From positions 1-8,632 of the forward strand of contig JDFH01000035.1 in assembly GCA_000564995.1 (NCBI GenBank): a DNA stretch of 8,632 bases, written 5' to 3'. Numbering within the stretch: position 1 is the first letter of the stretch; each line of letters starts with the position of its first letter. Below, piece after piece: positions 5,757 through 8,632 of the stretch. This DNA comes from Atopobium sp. ICM42b (lineage in GTDB: Bacteria > Actinomycetota > Coriobacteriia > Coriobacteriales > Atopobiaceae). The translations under genes were made by a program, and so were the position numbers. The notes beneath the pieces are model-generated. The model saw nothing but the letters and a program-made list of their open reading frames with translations, did not search any database and was not told where the DNA came from.

Positions 5757-5774
5757 CGATGTAAGGAGTCCTGC

Positions 5775-6182
5775 ATGAAGCAAGGTATTCATCCAGAGTA
5801 CGTAGAGTGCACCGTTCGTTGCACCTGCGGAAACACCTGGACCACACACGCAACTGTTCCAGAGATGCGTCTTGACCTCTGCGACAAGTGCCACCCATTC
5901 TATACGGGTCAGCAGAAGCTTGTCGACACTGGTGGACGCGTCCAGCGCTTCGCCGACAAGTTCGGTGGCGCAGCAAACGCTGCTCTCGAGGCTGCTAAGG
6001 CTGCCAAGGAGGCAAAGGCTGCTAAGGCTGCTGAGCAGGAGGCTGCTCGTAAGGCTGCTGCTGAGGCTAAGGCTGCTGAGAAGGCAAAGCGTGCTGCTGA
6101 GTTCGCAAAGAACGCACCAGCTGCAGAGCCAGAGGCTGAGGCTGAGGCCGAGGCACCTGCAACCGAAGAGGCTGCAGAGTAG
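5775..6182 (+). CDS. rpmE: 50S ribosomal protein L31, zinc-binding type, with long Ala/Lys/Glu tail
   Basis: Residues 1 to about 66 are a normal L31, which helps bridge the two ribosomal subunits: MKQGIHPEY, then Cys pairs C16/C18 (CTCGNTW) and C36/C39 ([11 protein letters not shown]) for zinc, then [15 protein letters not shown] (50-64). This is the C+ (zinc) form, not the cysteine-free paralogue induced under zinc starvation. The remaining ~70 residues are an extension of Ala with Lys and Glu at helical spacing (68-108), likely one long charged helix or coiled coil. An acidic Glu/Ala/Pro end follows. Typical L31 stops near residue 70, so the protein is nearly twice as long as usual. AAGGAG six bases upstream fixes the start. 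It is monocistronic, with its own promoter, leader and terminator. Confidence 0.95.
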   Translation: MKQGIHPEYVECTVRCTCGNTWTTHATVPEMRLDLCDKCHPFYTGQQKLVDTGGRVQRFADKFGGAANAALEAAKAAKEAKAAKAAEQEAARKAAAEAKAAEKAKRAAEFAKNAPAAEPEAEAEAEAPATEEAAE

Positions 6183-6220
6183 CAGGTATTTGCTCGCGCA
6201 AAGACCGCAGAGTACAGAAT

Positions 6221-6250
6221 CGGGGTGGCTTCGGCTGCCCCGTTTTTGTT
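6221..6250 (+). terminator. Strong rpmE terminator with UUCG tetraloop
   Basis: CGGGGTGGC (6221-6229) pairs with GCTGCCCCG (6234-6242), nine pairs including two G-U, closed by C(TTCG)G, and TTTTTGTTT follows. It lies 39 bases past the rpmE stop and separates rpmE from dnaX. Confidence 0.92.
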
Positions 6251-6263
6251 TGGCGAGAAACCC
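6251..6263 (+). repeat. Dispersed 13-mer TGGCGAGAAACCC, intergenic copy
   Basis: This exact copy starts directly after the rpmE terminator T-tract. Its last four bases (ACCC) form the beginning of a dyad that ends at the dnaX -10 box. Confidence 0.7.
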
Positions 6264-6284
6264 TCTTAGCTCAGAGGGTATACT
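6260..6284 (+). promoter_or_regulatory. dnaX promoter -10 with overlapping dyad (possible operator)
   Basis: TATACT (6279-6284) is a good -10 and leaves a leader of about 25 nt to the dnaX ATG. No clear -35 is spaced 16-18 bp upstream. The spacer contains the inverted repeat ACCCTCT (6260-6266) N6 AGAGGGT (6273-6279). It ends on the first base of the -10, a position where a bound repressor would block polymerase. No T-run follows, so it is not a terminator. Confidence 0.45.
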
Positions 6285-6315
6285 TGAAAGTGAAAAATCT
6301 GCCGTCGGAGGACGA

Positions 6316-8632
6316 ATGGAATCACTGTATACAAAGTATCGCCCGCAAACGTTTGAGCAGGTAGTTGGCCAGAAGCATGTGGTCGGCACTCTTGAGCGAG
6401 CGGTCTTGGAGCAAAAGCTCAGCCACGCATACCTGTTCTGCGGACCTCGCGGCACAGGTAAGACCACTATGGCTCGCCTGCTGGCAAAAGCTATCCTTTG
6501 TCACGAGGCGCCTGGTCATCTGCCCGACGGCACTTGCGAGGACTGCCAGTTGATTGCTGCAGGTCAGCATCCAGATGTCTTTGAGATTGACGCCGCCTCT
6601 AACACCGGCGTTGATAACGTGCGAGAAGAGATTATTTCTCGCGCTAGTTACGCTCCCGTGCGTGGCAAGGGCAAGGTCTACATCATCGATGAGGTGCACA
6701 TGCTTACCTCGGCGGCGTTTAACGCACTGCTCAAGACGTTGGAGGAGCCTCCTTCGCATGTGACGTTTATCATGTGTACCACCGACCCTCAGAAAATTCT
6801 TGCAACTATTCTGTCCCGCGTGCAGCGCTTTGACTTCCGTTCCATTGCTGCTGACGAGATGGCAGAGCACCTGGTCACCGTCTGCAAAAACGAGGGCTTT
6901 ACCTACGAAGACGCAGCTATTGATCTTATTGTTCGTCATGCACGCGGTGGCATGCGTGATGCTCTTTCTTCTCTTGAGCAGCTCTCCGTTTATGGTGGCG
7001 GCGTTATTTCTGAGCAGACGGTTCGCGACGTTTTGGGTCAGTCATCCGGTTCTCTTATTAACAATGCCGCGATGGCTCTGGCTCAGCGCGACATTTCCTC
7101 GCTCTTTACCACGGTAAACACGCTGTTTGAAGGCGGTAAAGATCTGCTGCAGTTCACGCGCGAGCTTGCCGTTCACGTAAGAGATCTCTACATTGCCGCA
7201 GCTGTAGGCGTTGATTCTCCAGCGCTGGCAAATTCCACCGCATCAACCGAGCAGCTTACCAAAGAGGCTCAGGCCTTTGGTTCGGTTGATAGGCTCTCCA
7301 GAGTCCTGACTGTTCTGGGTGACGCCGCAAATCAGATGCGCACTGCCGTGAACCAGCGACTTGTTCTAGAGGTTGCGTTTACCAAGCTGGCGCGTCCTAA
7401 CACGGAGCTTTCATTGGAAGCACTGGCCGACAGGCTAGCAGTTCTTGAGCAGCAGCTAGCAAGCGGTGTTGTTGCTGTTTCTGCTGGCGAGAAACCCGCA
7501 GCTCCCGCACCTGCTCCGGTACCACAGCCAGCTCCTGTTGCCGTGCCGGCTCCCGTCCCTGCATCCGCACCAGCGGCGGCTTCAGCACCCACACCACAGG
7601 CGGCTCCCGCTCCAGTTGCAACTCCAGAGCCAGCTCCAGCTCCGGCACCTGCACCAGTCGCTGTGCCTGCATCTGCGCCAGCTCCAACACCGCAGCCTGC
7701 ACCAGCACCCGCAGCCGCGCCAGCTCCGCAACCAGCGCCTGCGCCTGCTCCAAAAGAAGTTGACCAGGCAGACGCACTTCTCGTCAGACAGTGGAAAGAA
7801 GTCGGCAAGGTTTGTGCGTCTAAGAACGCCGCTCATGCAGCCCTGCTGGTCAGCTCAACGCTTGAGTCCGACGATGGCTCTGAGCTGGTAGTTACGCTGC
7901 CAAAGGGCTCTTCGTTTGCTATGAGGATGCTCAGCGCGCCAGCAGTTTCTGAGTTTGTAAAAGAGTGCGTTGCCCAGGTTATGGGCCCGCGTCGCATCAA
8001 ATATGTTGAGTCGAGCCTTGCCGCAACGGCAATCTCTCGAGAAAAACGTGCAGCTCAAATGCCGGCTCCAGCTCCTGCACCCGCGCCTGCAATTCCAGTG
8101 GCTCCTGCTGCGCCCGTCACACCAGCTCCTGAGCCAGTTGCGCAGCCCGCTCCTGCCGCTGTTCCCGCTCAGGTACCTGTGTCTGCTCCAGCGCCTGCAG
8201 CTCCCGATGCACCAGCGCCAGAGGCGTCATATCCGATGCCTTGGGATGAGCCTGCGTCTGGCAGTGCGCCTACTGAGGCTTTCGACTACGATCAGGTACC
8301 TTACAGCGATGACGATGTAGCTGCGGTTTTGGATGATTCCGCTGAAGATGTCGCTTCAGCTCCAGTCGCGCCTACGCCCGCACCCGCGGCTCCAGTTGCA
8401 CCCGCACCAGCGCCTGCACCTGCAGCGCCTGCGCCTGCACCAGCGGCTCCAGTTGCACCCGCACCAGCACCTGCACCTGCAGCGCCTGAACCCGAACCAG
8501 TTCCGGCTCCAAAGCCTGCTCCAGTACCAGCTTCACCAGAGGATATTGCTGCTCGTTCAGCGCTTCCACCAGAGCTCAACAGCGTGGCAGATATGCTTGA
8601 AAAGGTATTTGGACCAGCGGTTTCTTTGTCGG
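6316..8632 (+). CDS. dnaX: DNA polymerase III subunit gamma/tau (3' end beyond window)
   Basis: DnaX is the clamp-loader ATPase that loads the beta clamp and couples the polymerase to the helicase; 772 codons are visible without a stop. The AAA+ core fills residues 1 to about 240: YRPQTFEQVVGQ, Walker A GPRGTGKT (43-50), Walker B IIDEVHM with D115/E116, NALLKTLEEPP, CTTDPQKI, SRVQRF and sensor-2 GGMRDALSSLEQ. The small zinc module shows C62, C74 and C77, but the usual second Cys (PCGxC) reads D71. The oligomerisation domain ends near 385. Then come an Ala-Pro linker (395-479), a folded domain (480 to about 580, WKEVGKVCASKN...PRRIKYVES), a second linker (583 to about 638), an acidic spacer (639 to about 680), a third linker, and PPELNSVADMLEKVFG near the expected end. 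GGAGG lies four bases before the ATG. I found no slippery site for a gamma form. Confidence 0.95.
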   Translation, partial: MESLYTKYRPQTFEQVVGQKHVVGTLERAVLEQKLSHAYLFCGPRGTGKTTMARLLAKAILCHEAPGHLPDGTCEDCQLIAAGQHPDVFEIDAASNTGVDNVREEIISRASYAPVRGKGKVYIIDEVHMLTSAAFNALLKTLEEPPSHVTFIMCTTDPQKILATILSRVQRFDFRSIAADEMAEHLVTVCKNEGFTYEDAAIDLIVRHARGGMRDALSSLEQLSVYGGGVISEQTVRDVLGQSSGSLINNAAMALAQRDISSLFTTVNTLFEGGKDLLQFTRELAVHVRDLYIAAAVGVDSPALANSTASTEQLTKEAQAFGSVDRLSRVLTVLGDAANQMRTAVNQRLVLEVAFTKLARPNTELSLEALADRLAVLEQQLASGVVAVSAGEKPAAPAPAPVPQPAPVAVPAPVPASAPAAASAPTPQAAPAPVATPEPAPAPAPAPVAVPASAPAPTPQPAPAPAAAPAPQPAPAPAPKEVDQADALLVRQWKEVGKVCASKNAAHAALLVSSTLESDDGSELVVTLPKGSSFAMRMLSAPAVSEFVKECVAQVMGPRRIKYVESSLAATAISREKRAAQMPAPAPAPAPAIPVAPAAPVTPAPEPVAQPAPAAVPAQVPVSAPAPAAPDAPAPEASYPMPWDEPASGSAPTEAFDYDQVPYSDDDVAAVLDDSAEDVASAPVAPTPAPAAPVAPAPAPAPAAPAPAPAAPVAPAPAPAPAAPEPEPVPAPKPAPVPASPEDIAARSALPPELNSVADMLEKVFGPAVSLS
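7485..7497 (+). repeat. Dispersed 13-mer TGGCGAGAAACCC, copy at the start of dnaX linker 1
   Basis: This exact copy encodes AGEKP (residues 390-394), precisely where the oligomerisation domain ends and the Ala-Pro linker starts. The only other coding copy of the 13-mer is in the same reading phase and also gives GEKP. Confidence 0.7.
8380..8488 (+). repeat. 57-bp tandem duplication in dnaX linker 3
   Basis: 8386-8431 recurs at 8443-8488 with one mismatch in 46 bases (G8412 versus A8469), an offset of 57 bp or 19 codons. The match extends weakly leftward to 8380/8437. Near-identity at third codon positions indicates recent duplication rather than protein-level selection, and the in-frame unit keeps the reading frame. 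Copy number could vary between strains. Confidence 0.8.

Noticed and set aside
6266..6279. TTAGCTCAGAGGGT resembling a tRNA D-arm
   Set aside because: There is no acceptor stem, anticodon arm or T-arm at proper distances, and the sequence is part of the dnaX promoter dyad.
5691..6467. 258-codon minus-strand frame rich in Leu/Ser opposite rpmE
   Set aside because: The Ser-Leu runs are the complement of the GCT/AAG/GAG codons of the L31 tail. It crosses the rpmE leader, terminator and dnaX start.
8036..8050. Possible dnaX frameshift site (GAAAAACG)
   Set aside because: Only five A residues are present, the reading phase does not give X XXY YYZ, and the folded domain and linkers continue in frame beyond it.

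Overview
The window looks like chromosomal DNA of a moderate-GC actinobacterium, most likely of class Coriobacteriia (Atopobium/Lancefieldella/Olsenella type). This is an inference from protein style: a folP-folK fusion, an L31 with an Ala/Lys/Glu-rich tail, and a DnaX with very long Ala-Pro linkers. No rRNA or other species marker is present.

Layout. Bases 1-544 hold no credible gene and look like an insertion-sequence graveyard. They contain an IS3/IS150-like terminus at the left edge, a second identical copy of it paired with an opposing end, a 131-bp element with 24-bp terminal inverted repeats, and a GC-rich hairpin with a U-tract. Bases 545-2238 carry two minus-strand genes: a YcdX-like PHP metal hydrolase, and upstream of it an ExoIII/ExoA-type AP endonuclease (xthA). 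Across a divergent promoter region, the plus strand carries a bifunctional folate gene (dihydropteroate synthase fused to HPPK). Its stop codon overlaps a degenerate biotin-protein-ligase-like gene. Type III pantothenate kinase (coaX) converges on that gene. Divergent from coaX, across a 307-bp regulatory region, comes rpmE (ribosomal protein L31). It has an extended -10 promoter, a two-hairpin leader and a strong UUCG terminator. dnaX (DNA polymerase III gamma/tau) follows and runs off the right edge.

How the parts relate. This is mainly housekeeping: DNA repair and replication (xthA, dnaX), cofactor synthesis (folate, CoA, perhaps a biotin-related role) and translation (rpmE). Pairing a BirA-like gene with coaX is a known bacterial association, but here the BirA-like protein appears to have lost its catalytic motifs.

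The least explained signals are not genes. (1) The 9-mer TGGCGAGAA occurs six times in 8.6 kb, three of them as the identical 13-mer TGGCGAGAAACCC, in both coding and intergenic DNA. (2) A helically phased array of 11-bp GTTGTCG units lies between coaX and rpmE. (3) A 12-bp tandem repeat crosses the stop codon of the BirA-like gene. All assignments rest on reading motifs by eye; no database search was possible.
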